Source of the DNA: Laguncularia racemosa
Taxonomy: Eukaryota > Streptophyta > Magnoliopsida > Myrtales > Combretaceae
Assembly: GCA_037954665.1 (NCBI GenBank)
Contig: JBBMOL010000287.1
Coordinates: 372,001 to 436,000 of the forward strand
Length of the DNA: 64,000 nt
Direction of reading: 5' to 3'
The translations under genes and the position numbers were made by a program. The notes beneath the pieces are model-generated. The model saw nothing but the letters and a program-made list of their open reading frames with translations. It was not told where the DNA came from and searched no databases. Positions 44,348-57,100 of the stretch are shown piece after piece. Numbering within the stretch: position 1 is the stretch's first letter; each line of letters opens with the position of its first letter.

Positions 44348-45393
44348 ATGTCGAGACAACATTCTCCTGAAGGTGAGAGGGGAAGGTTTGATGCTAGGTT
44401 AGTAATTGAGGCGTTGAGGGGAGAAATGAAGAGGATGTTCCAAGAAGGAATGGAACAAATTCATGAGATGGTGGAGCAAAGACTAGAGCAATCCACAAAC
44501 GTATTCCAAGGGCATAAGCGGGAGAGTCGTTCTAGGAGAGTACCAAGGGGTGGAGATGAAATGTCGGATGATGATTTTGATGAGCCTTCTGTCGGGAGTT
44601 ATAGAGGATATAGTGGTCGGAATAGAGGAACTAGGGATTGGGAAGGTAGAGGAGATAGGAATAGAGAGGATGATCAATTGAGTAGCATAAAGATGAGGAT
44701 TCCCCCTTTCCAAGGGAAGAATGATCCCGAGGCGTACTTAGAGTGGGAGAAAAAGGTGGAGATGGTATTTGATTGTCACAACTATAGTGGGAGAAAGAAG
44801 GTAAAACTTGCAGCCATTGAATGTTTTGATTATGCTATAGTGTGGTGGGATCAACTAATGTTGAATAGGAGAAGGAGTGGCGAGCCACCTATTGAGTCTT
44901 GGGAAGAGATGAAAAGAGTGATGAAGAAGCGGTTTGTACTTGCGTATTACTATCGTGAATTGCACAACAAGTTGCAAACTCTTAGGCAGGGAAGTAGGAG
45001 TGTAGATGAGTATTTCAAGGTGATGGAAGTCACTATGATTAGGGCGAATGTAGAGGAGGATAGAGAGGCTACAACGGCTAGATTTCTTGCGGGGTTGAAT
45101 AGAGAAATCCAAAATGTTGTTGAATTGTAGCATTATGTAGAATTGGAGGATATGGTCCACATGGCTATAAAAGTTGAGAACCAGCACAAGAGGAGAGGTA
45201 GTAGTAATGCACGGTTGCAATAAGGTAATGGTTCATTCACTTGGAAGAATAATCAATGGAAGAGGGAAGAAAAGCCTTTACCCACCAAACCAAAAGGGGA
45301 GCTGAGGCAAGCGGGTTCTACCTCTGGTAATCAAGGTAACCTTGAATCTTCTACTTCTAGAAATCGTGACATCAGATGTTTTAAATGTCAAGG
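44348..45393 (+). pseudogene. gag of element 2, 5' part
   Basis: MSRQHSPEGERGRFDARL start. The intact acidic/Arg-Gly segment (SVGSYRGYSGRNRG) is followed by the core ([34 protein letters not shown]). A TAG at 45128-45130 sits where element 1 has a Gln codon, and a TAA near 45221. The zinc knuckle begins (RCFKCQG) and is cut after 45393 by element 5. CAAGG at 45389-45393 is duplicated at 49859-49863, where the knuckle resumes. Confidence 0.9.
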
Positions 45394-46621
45394 TGATAGG
45401 AATCAAAATCCGACAAGACTTATCATTAGGGCAATAACTAGAGGATTTCAAATCTTGGCGATAAGGACCCATTTTGAGCAAATCGACCCCGGAATTATTT
45501 ATATACTAACCTCTTTTATCTTATTCATGTATTTTATATTCCAACAGGAATACTTATAATGCTTTACAGGGCAATGGACAAACTCACTTAAACTCAGCTT
45601 GTGGGTTATCCACAGACCGACCTGAACCGGCGATTAGTTGGGCCGATGGATCCTATAGAAGACCGGCATCATGAAGAGCATCTCTTTTAGGAATTTTTCA
45701 TTTTATGAACTATTTTAGTTGTATTTTGGTTTTGGGACACTTTTATTTCTTTGTAACTTTCATTTAGGGTTAGCCACCTTAAAAGTGGCAAACTTGTAAT
45801 TTTGAGCACTTTTTAACCCTACGAGTAGCAAGTATAAATACTTGCTTAAGAGAGGGTTTGAGAGGCTTAATTTTGCAGAAAAACACTTCACATTTTCGTG
45901 AGAGGTCTTAAGGTTTCCTAATTCCAAAATTCTCTTATCAATTTCAATCCCAAGAAGTTGGAATTGTGGCGAGTGCAACAAGGAGAAATCGTGAGTAATA
46001 TCGATTCATCTTTGTTGTTGTTCATTTCTTCTCTAGTAAGTGATATCTAGGGTAGATTTGAATCTTTCTTGGACTTATTGGTTATTGTAATTCGTGGACA
46101 TCAATCTTGTAAGATTGATTGTTCTTTTAGTTATTGAACTCACTATCATTTTTAGTGCATTTGGCGTGAATTTGGTATTGAAAGGGGAAGTGGAATTCAT
46201 GGTTTGTGTTGCTTCATTTTGATCTGATATCCACGTGTTTCTCAAGCCTTATTGTGGTTATTTGGTTAAGTTATCATTAGAGATTACAATTATATCATTT
46301 GAACAACCATTTCCATCAAATTCTACAAGGTGTTCACGTGAAATTGTTTACTAGGTGAACCGGTTTGCGTTTTGTGAATTAAGGTGTATTTCCTTGATTC
46401 TTTTGATTGTGCTTAAGTGGAATTAGGCACATCATATTTTGGTATCAGAGCAATATAATTTGGATAATTGATATTTATCACATCCTCATTGGAAGAATTG
46501 GTTATAAACATTGAGATTTGACACCATTGTTCATGTGATTGAGACTAGTTTGATTTACATTGTTTTTTTTGTCTTTCAAATTGGTTTTTGTATGTGCTTA
46601 ATCTTAGATTTAGGCACATCA
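45394..46621 (+). repeat. 5' LTR of element 5, extended form
   Basis: TGATAGGAATCAAAATCC...TTTAGGCACATCA. An internal LTR-like end at 46434 is followed by TGGTATCAGAGC (46440-46451), and the LTR continues 187 bp to a second end at 46621. TATAAATA is at 45833-45840. No dyad array of the A/B/D/E/F kind is present. Confidence 0.92.
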
Positions 46622-46627
46622 TCTTTT

Positions 46628-46639
46628 TGGTATCAGAGC
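46628..46639 (+). other. Primer binding site of element 5 (initiator tRNA-Met)
   Basis: Exact TGGTATCAGAGC six bases after the outer LTR end. A second identical copy (46440-46451) lies inside the LTR. The outer one is taken as functional because both LTRs include the inner copy. Confidence 0.9.
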
Positions 46640-47744
46640 TCTTATTGAGAGAAGGGAATTGGTTGTATTCAATTTCGTGGAAGTGATCATCAATTAGGGT
46701 TGATCAAGTGAAAACCGAAATTGTGTTGTTGTTGTTGTTTGAGATTGTGAAATTACTTTGGATTGGGATTTGATTTGCTGATTATTGGAGTTGATTTGGG
46801 AAGGTTATTATATCACTTTGTGGACACTAATTCACGTGGAAGAGCAGAAGTACAAAGTAAAGTTACTTTAGCAAATTTTTTTGAAATTGTGAAAACTTAC
46901 TAATTGTTGCCGTGAAGTAGCTTGTGGCGTGTGGAGTTGTGAAGTTTGTTGTTTGATTTCCATTGTGTAAATTCTGAATTGGTGGAGTACAATTTGCAAA
47001 TTACATTGGTTTTGATTAGTAAGGAATTATTTGAATTCAAACACATGCAATTAAGTTGTGGGAGTTAATGATTGCTATTTGAATTTGAATTCATTACTTA
47101 CCAATTGAAGAAGGCTTGCAATAAGTGAATTTGTTTGAATTTCAAATTGAAGTTGCTACCTATTTTGTTGTGAGTTGCGGTTAGAACTTGTGGGGAGTGA
47201 AGTATATTTATTATTATTGTCGTGGAAGTAAAGTGTATTTGTTGTTGTAGTCATTTGTTATCATTGTCGTAGAAGTGGAGTGCATTTTGTTGTTGTTGCC
47301 GTAGGAGTTCTTGTTGAAGTGAGTGCAACGTAATTGAGGTGTGTATGGTGGTGCAAATTTGTGGAGTTTTGTGTAGTGCAAGGTGCTGCACATTAAGACT
47401 CATTGTGGGTGTAAAACTTTAGCAAGAAAGGAAAGTTAAGTGGTGAAGTTTGAAATTCAAATATAAGCATTTAAGTGTGGAAGTTATTGAGTATTATTAC
47501 TTAAACACTTGCTTAGTTGAATTCAATATCTTAACTACTTGGAAGTATTTATTTGTGCTTCAATTATTCTAATATACTTGAAGTGATAAAAAGTATTTAT
47601 TGCATTGGTGACTTGATGCACTGTGGGTGTATAAGTGTGTGTGTTGTTATCCAAACTTGTTATTGTGACGCGGTGAAGTGAAGGGAGTATGCTACAAATT
47701 ATTTGAGATTACATTTGTACTTTAGATAAATCGCATCCACAAAC
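46640..47744 (+). other. Untranslated leader of element 5
   Basis: About 1.1 kb of T/G-rich DNA resembling the C1 leader (4165-5037), with 'gttgttgt' runs and 'atttcaaattgaagttgctacc' type segments shared by both. No ORF conserved between the copies. Confidence 0.6.
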
Positions 47745-48631
47745 ATGTCATATGATAGTGTGAATGGGCACATTGGTAATGAGGCCAATAGCCAAGTGGG
47801 TAGCAGACTAAGTTGTCAAAATACAAATGGAAGAACTCTAGATGAACAACTTCGGGACTTTTCCACACTTGTTGCTACATTAGCAACAAGGATTGATAGG
47901 ATGACATTGCCACCACCACCTGTGGTAAACCTTATGGCACCACCTAGAGTAAAGGGAGATTATCATTCTCTTAGGGAAGATAGAGATGATAATTTTAGGC
48001 TTAATCCATACCCGGACAGGGAATTTAGACCACCTCGAGGACCAGAGTGTACGAAGCTACAGATGCCTTCTTTTGATGGTAGGGGTTTCACAGATGATTA
48101 CCTAGACTAGGAGGACCAAATTGTGCAGACGCAAGTATGCTAACCTTTAAAGGTTCTTGAGGGCTCTAGTGACACGAGCCAACCCTTAGAGCATAAAATT
48201 TGTCAGACACCGATGTGCCAACCTTCAGAGGATCCTGATGATCATAGTCAGACGAGCAAACCACCAGAGAGCCAGACTATTCAGGGACAGTTATGTTCAC
48301 CTTCAGTGGTTTTAGAGGGTAATGAGCAATTGGGCCAACCATTAGAAGACCTTGAGGATCAGCATCATATAGATGAGTCAGAAAAAGAGGAAACAAACTC
48401 GATGGAATGGGTTAAGACAAGGGAGACATCAGTAGATAATGAGTCCATGTTTGTGTTGCAGATGAGATACATCCTAGAAATGGAGGAGAGAAAACAATCA
48501 CCTACTATGGTATTCCAGATATTAGGATTTTGTAGAGATACTTCTTCAGATGGATTGCTTTTAGAAAATAGAGTCTCTACTACATTCGATCTGCCAGATT
48601 TGAGGACAAATCTTTTTGAGGCCCGAGGAGA
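47745..48631 (+). pseudogene. Internally deleted gag-pol mini-frame of element 5
   Basis: ATG at 47745 (MSYDSVNGHIGNEAN). The gag N-terminus reads to RGFTDDYLD, where TAG (48108-48110) replaces the Trp seen in C1. The frame then passes without shift into the acidic linker with 39-bp repeats (EDPDDHSQTSKPPESQTIQG), a pre-RT block (LQMRYILEMEERKQSP) and a pol tail (ENRVSTTFDLPDLRTNLFE), and continues into the 3' LTR. One further stop, TAA near 48137, precedes a long open stretch. The RT-to-tail junction resembles that of C2. Confidence 0.85.
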
Positions 48632-49858
48632 TGATAGGAATCAAAATCCGACAAGACTTATCATTAGGGCAATAACTAAAGGATTTCGAATCTTGGCGAT
48701 GAGGACCCATTTTGAGCAAATCGACCCTGGAATTATTTATATACTATCCTCTTTTATCTTATTCATGTATTTTATATTCCAACAGGAATACTTATCATGC
48801 TTTACAGGGCAATGGACAAACTCACTTAAACTCAGCTTGTGGGTTATCCATGGACCGACTTGAACCGACGATGAGTTGGGCCGATGGATCCTATAGAAAA
48901 CCGGCATCATGAAGAGCATTTCTTTTATGTATTTTTCATTTTATGAACTATTTTAGTTGTATTTTGGTTTTGGGACACTTTTATTTCTTTGTAACTTTCA
49001 TTTAGGGTTAGCCACCTTAAAAGTGGCAAACTTGTAATTTTGAGCACTTTTTAACCCTACGAGTAGCAAGTTTAAATACTTGCTTAAGAGAGGGTTTGAG
49101 AGGCTTAATTTTGCAGAAACACACTTCACATTTTCGTGAGAGGGCTTAGGGTTTCCTAATTCCAAAATTCTCTTATCAATTTCAATCCCAAGAAGTTGGA
49201 ATTGTGGCGAGTGCAACAAGGAGAAATCGTGAGTAATATCGATTCATCTTTGTTGTTGTTCATTTCTTCTCTAGTGAGTCATATCTAGGGTAGATTTGAA
49301 TCTTTCTTGGACTTATTGGTTATTGTAATTCGTGGACATCAATCTTGTAAGATTGATTGTTCTTTTAGTTATTGAACTCACTATCATTTTTAGTGCATTT
49401 GGCGTGAATTTGGTATTGAAAGGGGAAGTGGAATTCATGGTTTGTGTTGCTTCATTTTGATCTAATTTCCACGTGTTTCTCAAGCCTTATTGTGGTTATT
49501 TGGTTAAGTTATCATTAGAGATTACAATTATATCATTTGAACAACCATTTCCATCAAATTCTACAAGGTGTTCACGTGAAATTGTTTACTAGGTGAACCG
49601 GTTTGCGTTTTGTGAATTAAGGTGTATTTCCTTGATTCTTTTGATTGTGCTTAAGTGGAATTAGGCACATCATATTTTGGTATCTGAGCAATATAATTTG
49701 GAAACTTGAGATTTATCACATCCTCATTGGAAGAATTGGTTATAAACATTGAGATTTGACACCATTGTTCATGTGATTGAGACTAGTTTGATTGACATTT
49801 TTTTTTTGTCTTTCAAATTGCTTTTTGTATGTGCTTAATCTTAGATTTAGGCACATCC
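48632..49858 (+). repeat. 3' LTR of element 5, extended form
   Basis: 1227 bp following CCCGAGGAGA, starting TGATAGGAATCAAAATCC. The internal end at 49672 is followed by TGGTATCTGAGC, and the outer end is CACATCC (final A changed to C) at 49858. CAAGG follows. Confidence 0.9.
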
Positions 49859-49863
49859 CAAGG

Positions 49864-50305
49864 TAGAGACCATATTTCTAGTCAATGTCCAAATAGGCGT
49901 GTGATGATTTTGTGTGATGATGGAGAGTATGAGACTGAGGGGGATAGTGAAGAAGAGGATATGCCTCCATTAGAGGATGCTAGTGATGATGAGGAACCTG
50001 CAATGGGAAGGCTAGTGGCAGTAGTGAAGAGAGCTTTGAATGTGCAGGTGAAGGAAGAAGAGGAGGTGGAAAGGGAGAATATATTTCATACTAGATGTTA
50101 TATAGGAGATCACATTTGTAGTTTGATTATTGATGGGGGAAGTTGCACCAATGTAGTGAGTAATTTTATTGTTGAGAGGCTAGGGCTCAAAACTGTTAGA
50201 CACCCTAGTCCATATAAATTGCAGTGGTTGAATGATAGTGGTGAGACTAAGGTGAGTAAGCAAGCCTTGATTGGGTTTCGCATTGGTAGGTATGAGGATG
50301 AGGTG
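49864..50305 (+). pseudogene. Zinc knuckle end and protease N-terminus of element 2
   Basis: Resumes after element 5 with [17 protein letters not shown]. The acidic segment ([20 protein letters not shown]), [14 protein letters not shown] block and protease motif [12 protein letters not shown] follow, open to [11 protein letters not shown] where a family D solo LTR interrupts. AGGTG (50301-50305) is the left duplication copy. Confidence 0.9.
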
Positions 50306-51632
50306 TGATGAAGGGCGAAACACTTTTAATTCCTAGATGATTTCAAGTCTTTTTTGTTGCAAATCGAGTGGAAATCATTTAGAATTGGTACTTAATAGCA
50401 TAATGTATCGCTTTCAGGTGATGTGGAACCTATCACGAAGAAATCAATTGGATTCATCAAGAAAAGAAATGGAAAAGCCAAGCTTTTTGCCCATACACCC
50501 CTCCATACAAGGTGTATGGAATCCATACGGGGCCATATCAACCTAGACTAGCCCCTCCAAAAGCACAGAAGGCGCTACGCCCCTTCCATATGGGGCGTAT
50601 GGATCAGCGACGACTTAGATTTTCCTGATATTTGCCCCTTTTCTCTTTCTTTTTTGTACATGTCTATATATATATGTAAGTGGAGAGAGAAAGAGGAGGC
50701 AGACAGAGGGTTTGACATTTAACACACACCTTACTTTTCTCTCTTGGAACAACAACTCAAGAAGATCATTGTCTCAACCAAAGCATTCAAGATTCGAACT
50801 TTCGGGTAGTATCATGAACTCTAGCTGCTCTCCTATCAATTGTAATTACATTCTCTCTCTCATGGAGGAGTAATCTAGGGATCTAGATCTCTTTTGAAAC
50901 CATTCTTGTCATGTGATGAAGGATTGATCTTAATGAAGACATATTGATGTTCTTTTGTTTCATTACTTGTTCTTGATGTGTATCTTAGATTTATATTTCC
51001 GGAGTATGAATCTATGTTTGATTTCATTCAAGTTGATTGAGAAATTGCTTGCATGATTAGATCTAAGGGTAATGAATGAGATTTGATCGTGATTCTAGAG
51101 ATAGGATAGCGAAAATCTTTTGTTTACCAACCTAACGGTGAGAGAATCAAGTGCTTCATGCAATTCTAGGTTGCTATTGGTTGAGAAGAGATTCTAACGG
51201 ATAAACCTAGGATTAGATAAGCTAATAGATTTGAGAGAACTATTAGTTTGACTAATGAAACTCCACAGCTTAAGAACCGGATTGTTTGATCTTTAGTTTC
51301 TAATGATTCGCATGGCATGAGTGGGATTAGAGAGAGGTCTAGGTTGCTTAGTTGTTGATTCAAACTCGTGTTTTGTTAAGTTCCATTTCTTTAGTTTAGT
51401 ACATTTTATAATTAGTCTCTTTTAGTTAAGTTCATTGAATCATTTACTCGCCTTGTTCGGTTGGATAATAGGAACGGAGTAAATATTAGTAATTGGTGAA
51501 CTTTAATCTTCCTTGGAACGACCCTGATTTCGAACACTATATTACGCTACGATAGGTGCGCTTGCCTATTGCATCGTAATTGGAAGCAAGGAACAGGTTT
51601 ATAAATTATTAAGCTACAATCTGCAACGATCA
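50306..51632 (+). repeat. Solo LTR of Athila-like family D
   Basis: 1327 bp, TGATGAAGGGCGAAACAC...CTGCAACGATCA, with duplications AGGTG (50301-50305 and 51633-51637). It is the reverse-complement counterpart of the element D LTRs at 28577-29924. Dyads CCATACAAGGTGTATGG (50503-50519) and CCATATGGGGCGTATGG (50586-50602) lie 60-160 bp before an alternating TATATA box (50664-50676). Confidence 0.93.
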
Positions 51633-51637
51633 AGGTG

Positions 51638-53271
51638 TTATATGATGTAGTGCCAATGCAAGCATGTCATGTGTTGTTGGGAAGGCCGTGGCAATTTGAT
51701 AGGAAGGTTGTTCATGATGGCTTTTCTAACAAGTATACGCTTGTTCACCAAGGGAAAAGCTTTAATCGTAAACCGTTAACACCTAAACAAGTGTATGAGG
51801 ACTAGTTGCAGCTACAACACTCTTTTGCAAAACATAAGGTGAGTGAAAAGCAGAGTAAGAGTGAGAGAGCAAAAGACAATGAGAAGAAAAAGGAATATAA
51901 GAGTCAAGATCAAAAGGAAAAGGAGAGGAAGGCTGAAAAGAGTGTGAGAGGCTAACTTGAAGGGGAATCAATTTTGGTGGTGAGTGAAAAGGAGAGGGCA
52001 GCCTTGCAAAAGGAGAGTTGTGTGGCAAGAGCGAGTGTAGTAAGAAGAGCGTTAGTGATGAGGCAACCTATGTTGTTGCTGGTTTTTAAAGAAACATGTT
52101 TGATTACTAACGAATTATCTAACTCTTTGCCTAGTGTGGTTGTGTCTCTTGTGCAGGTCTTTGAAAATGTCTTTCCGAAGGAACTCCAAAGGCAGGTTAA
52201 TGAATTAATGGAGAAGGGATACGTGAGAGAAGGCATGAGTCTATGTGCAGTGCTTGTGATTTTGGTGCCTAAGGAGGATGGGACATGGAGAATATGTGTT
52301 GACTGCTGCGCCATCAACAACATCACGGTAAAGTATCGTCATCCCATTCATCGCTTAGATGACTTCTTAGATTGGTTATATGAGTATAGTGTCATTCCTC
52401 ATGAGCCATGGATAAACATTTCCATAGATTTTGTGTTAGGATTATCTAGGCCTAAGCATGATAGAGATTCTATTTTTGTGGTTGTGGGTAGGTTTTCTTA
52501 GATGGTTCATTTCATTCCTTGTCATAAAACTGATGATGCTATACACATTATTGAGTTGTTCTTTAGAGAGGTAATGCGTCCGCATGGTACACCTAGAAGC
52601 ATTGTTAGTGATCGAGATGAGAAATTTTTTAGTCATTTTTGGAGAGTATTGTAGGAAAAGTGGTGAACTAAACTAATGTTTTCGACTATCCGTCACCCAC
52701 AAACTGATGGGCAAATTGATGTAGTTAACAGGACTTTAATTCAATTGTTAGGGGCAATCATAGAGAAGAACATTAGGACTTGGAAGGATTGTCTACCATT
52801 TGTGGAGTTTGCGTATAATAGGACTTTACATAGCACTACTCATTGTTCACCATTTGAGATTGTGTATGATTTTAACCCATTGGTTCCTAATTATTTATTG
52901 CCATTGCAACTTAACAAGTTTGTAAGTTTTGATGCTGATTCTAAGACAGATTTTGTGAGAAGACTAAATATTGAGCGAAGAACGGAGCAGTATGTGAGAC
53001 AAGCCAACAAGGGTTGTCGACAAGCTGTTTTTGAACCTGGAGATTGGATTTCGGTTCACATGCGCAAAGAGCGGATTCCTGTATAGCGTAGATCTAAAAT
53101 ACTTCCTAGAGGCGATGGACCAATTCAAAGTCTTGAGTGCATCAATGATAATGCATACAAGAAAGATCTACCAGGTGAGTATCCAGTAAGTGTCATGTTT
53201 AATGTTACTGATCTAAGTCCATTTGATGCAGGCAATGATTTGAGGACAAATCCTTTTCAAGAGGAGGGGAA
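51638..53271 (+). pseudogene. Protease end, truncated RT and integrase of element 2
   Basis: Reads [21 protein letters not shown], the charged linker (with a TAG and a TAA), the RT N-terminus to HPIHRLDD, then the same deletion junction as element 1 (52393/52394) into [16 protein letters not shown]. Integrase continues with [14 protein letters not shown] and HPQTDGQIDVVNRTL segments. The catalytic Glu position reads Asp in GQIDVV. Several stops lie between 52498 and 52670 and near 53083. It ends SPFDAGNDLRTNPFQEE and the purine tract before the 3' LTR. Confidence 0.9.
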
Positions 53272-54107
53272 TGATGAGATCCATGATGAGGGCCAAGCCG
53301 GAAGAAGAAATGTGGATCCTCTTGAAGTGCTGCCTGGACTGATCACAAGAAATCGAGCAAAACGATTCAAGGAAGTACTTAACGGGTTGATAAAGGTTGT
53401 CCATGAAGCCGGAAAGGATTGGAGCAATCATGAAGTTGGAACGGATTGGAACAACCATGGGAAGACCCTTGCTTTGTACAAGTTATACTAGACACGAGAT
53501 GAAGAGGGCGTGTACTTTCAAAGCACGGCTGTGTATGGAGTCAAGCAAATCCACAGAAAGATACACGGCCAAAGTACACGGGCGTGTATGTTGCCAGAAG
53601 TTGTACAGAAACATACACGGCTAAAGTACACGGGCGTGTATGTTGCCAGAAGTTGCACAGAAAGGTATACGGCCAAAGTACACGGGCGTGTACACAGTCG
53701 TATATCCCCTGCCGGCCAGCTCGTTCTGTTTTCGCGTTTTTACGCCACTTATCTAAACTACGTCGTTTTGGACTTGTTTTACACGAATTGTAACCCTAGT
53801 ATAAAAGCTCCTAGGGTTTAGAACAATAGAACATACATCTTTGAACATTAAACACTTTTGAGAGGCAGCTCTCTTGGTTCTTCAAGAACTAAATCGAACT
53901 TATCGGATTGATTTCCGTGGTGTTCATCCCGACTTATCAATCGGTCTTTGATCCCGATTGTGGTGTCTTCGTTTTTATACCAAGGTTCTTGTCTCGCTTA
54001 TAGACAACAGGTCGAGGTTTCCACTTTAGGTGTTTGGGCGTCTTAGGCAATGAATTTCCGAACGTATTGGTATTGGGTTTCATCACGGGTTGGCATGGTT
54101 CGTATCA
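53272..54107 (+). repeat. 3' LTR of element 2 (family A)
   Basis: 836 bp, TGATGAGATCCATGATGAGG...TTCGTATCA, followed by TAGCT. The 52-bp dyad array lies at about 53560-53705 and TATAAAAG at 53800-53807. The first 200 bp stay open in frame with the integrase tail ([18 protein letters not shown]). Confidence 0.93.
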
Positions 54108-57100
54108 TAGCTTCTCACTAAAGAATGCGATTGGCCTTCTCTCCTGCATAAGCACTGCTCCAATACCTAATCCTGAAGCATCACACTCAATTTCAAATGT
54201 TTTAGCAAAGTTAGGTAAAGCAAGTAATGGCGTTTGAGTCAGCTTATTTTTAAGCGTCTGAAAGGCCTTCTCTTGTTGCTCTCCCCATCTTAACCCCACG
54301 TTCTTCTTAATTACCTCAGTAAGTGGTGCTGCAATGGTGCTGAAAGCCTTCACAAATCTCCTGTAAAAACTCGCTAGTCCATGGAAACTCCACACATTAC
54401 TTACAGTAGTTGGACTAAGCTATTCTTGGATCGCACTAATCTTTTCTTCATCAACCTGTATTCCCTGTGCACTAACAATAAAACCAAGAAACACAAGTTT
54501 GTCTGTGCAAAAAGTGCACTTCTTGAGGTTAGCATATAATTGCTCCTTTCGAAGCACTTCTAAAACATCCCTCAAGTGAGATATATGATCTTCCAAACTC
54601 TTGCTGTAAATGAGGATATCATTGAAATAGACAACCACAAATTTTCTAATAAAAGTCCTCAAAACATGGTTCATAAGTCTCATAAAAGTACTAGGTGCGT
54701 TAGTTAAACCGAAAGGCATTACTAACCACTCATACAATCCATATTTTGTTTTGAATGCGGTTTTCCATTCATCATCTTCTTTCATTCTAATTTGGTGATA
54801 TCCACTTTTCAGATCAATTCTGGAAAAGACACTAGACCCATGTAACTCATCTAACATGTCATCTAAGCGAGGAATGGGATGATGATACTTTACCGTAATG
54901 TTGTTGATGGCGCGGCAGTCAACGCACATTCTCTATGTCCCATCCTTCTTAGGAACCAAAATCACAGGCACTATAGATGGACTCATGCTTTCTCTCACGT
55001 ACCCCTTCTCCATTAATTCATCGACTTGCCTTTGGAGTTCCTTTGTCTCCTCTGGATTGCTCCTATAAGCTAGCTTGTTTGGAATCGATGCTCCGGGTAC
55101 AAGGTCAATCTAGTGCTCAATACCACAAATAGGTGGTAATCCCTTTTGAATCTCCTTAGGGAAGACATCTTCAAAGTCTTGCACAATAGACACAACCACA
55201 CTAGATAAAGAGTTAGATAGTTCGTTAGTAGTTAAACATGTTTCTTTAAAAACCAGCAACAACATAGGTTGCTTCATCACTAATGCTCTCCTCACTATGC
55301 TCGCTCTTGCTACACAACTCTCCTTTTACAAGGCTACACTCTCCTTTTCACTCACCACCAAAGTTGATCCCCCTTCAACTTGGTCTCTTACACTCTTTCT
55401 AGCCTTCCTCTCTTTTTCCTTTTGAGTTCGACTCTTGTATTCCTTTTCTTTCTCATTGTCTTTTACTCTCTCACTCTCCCTCTGTTTTTCACTCACCTTA
55501 TGCTTTGTAAAAGACTGTTGTAGCTGCAACTGATCCTCATACACCTGTTTAGGTGTTAACGGTTTAAGATTAAAGCTTTTCCCTTAGTAAACAAGCGTAT
55601 ACTTGTTAGAAAAGCCATCATGAACAACCTTCCTATCAAATTGCCATGGCCTCCCCAACAACACATGACATGCATGCATTGGCACTACATCGCATAACAC
55701 CTCATCTTCATACCTACCAATGTGAAAAGCAATCAAGGCTTGCTTACTCACCTTAGTCTCACCACTATCATTCAACCACTGCAATTTATATGGACTAGGG
55801 TGTCTAGTAGTCTTGAGTCCCAGCCTCTCAACAATAAAATTACTCACCACATTGGTGCAACTTCCTCCATCAATTATCAAAATGCAAATATTATCTCCTA
55901 GATAACATCTAGTATGAAATATATTCTCTCTTTGCACCTCCTCTTCTTCCTTCACTTGCACATTCAAAGCTCGCTTCACTACTGCCACTAACCTCCCTAT
56001 TGCAGGCTCCTCATCATCACTAGTGTCCTCTAATGGAGGCATATCATCTTCCTCACTATCCCCCTCAGTCTCATACTCACCATCATCACGCAAAATCATA
56101 ACACGCCTATTCGGACATTGACTAGCAATATGGCCTTTACCTTGGCATTTAAAACATCTAATGTCACGATTTCTAGAAGTAGAAGAATTAGGGTTACCTT
56201 GGTTACTAGGAGTAGAACCCGCTTGTCTCAGCTCTCCTTTTGGTTTGGTGGGTAAAGGCTTTTCTTCCTTCTTCCATTGGTTAGTCTTCCAGGTAGATGA
56301 ACCAGTACCCTGTTGAAATCGTACATTACTACTACCTTTTCTCTTGTGCTGGTTCTCAACCTTTATAACCATATGAACCATATCTTCCAATTCTACATAA
56401 TGTTGCAATTCAACGACATTTTGAATTTCTCTATTCAATCCAACAAGAAACCTAGCCATGGTAGCCTCTCTATCCTCCTCTACATTCGCCCTTATCATCG
56501 TTACTTCCATCTCCTTGAAATACTCATCCACACTTCGGCTTCCTTGCCTAAGAGTTTGCAATTTGTTGTGCAATTCACGATAGTAATACGCAGGCACAAA
56601 CCGCTTCTTCATCACCCTTTTCATCTCTTCCCACGACTCAATAGGTGGTTCACCATTCCTTCTTCGATTCAACATTAGTTGATCCCACCACACTATGGCA
56701 TAATCCGAAAAATTCAATGGCAACAAGTTTCACTTTCTTTCTCCTACTATAGTTATGACAATCAAACACCATCTCCACCTTCTTCTCCCACTCTAAGTAC
56801 GCCTCGGGATCATTCTTCCCTTGGAAAGGAGGAATCTTCATCTTTATGCTACTCAATTGATTATCCTCTCTATTCCTATCTCCTCTATCTTGCTAATCCC
56901 TAGTTCCTCTATTCCGACCACTATAACCTCTATAACTCTCGACAAAAGGCTCATCAAAGTCATCACCCAACATTTCATCTCCACCCCTTTGTACTCTCCT
57001 AGAACGACTCTCCCTCTTATGCCCTTGGAAGATGTTTGTAGATTGCTCTAGTCTTTGCTCTACCGTCTCATGAATTTGTTCCATTCCCTCCTGACACATT

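Larger units (their letters stand above)
45394..49858 (+). mobile_element. Family C CRM-like element 5, mini-polyprotein copy
   Basis: 4465 bp with perfect duplications CAAGG. LTRs are 1228 and 1227 bp, both in extended form, and similar to a few percent by eye. The internal part has an exact initiator-Met primer site, a leader of about 1.1 kb and a short frame with an N-terminal part of gag, the protease-RT linker, an RT N-terminal block and the pol tail. Protease, RT catalytic core, RNase H and integrase core are absent, so it depended on other elements. It inserted in the zinc-knuckle codons of element 2. Confidence 0.93.
43026..54107 (+). mobile_element. Family A CRM-like element 2, RT/RNase H-deleted, with two nested insertions
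   Basis: Perfect duplications TAGCT (43021-43025 and 54108-54112) in element 3's RNase H gene. LTRs are 813 and 836 bp, differing mainly by about 12 bases between 'atgatgag' direct repeats near the start. The interior is split by element 5 (in the gag zinc knuckle) and a family D solo LTR (in protease). With these removed it is about 5.3 kb, the same length and layout as element 1, including the identical RT-integrase deletion junction (52393/52394). Confidence 0.93.
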
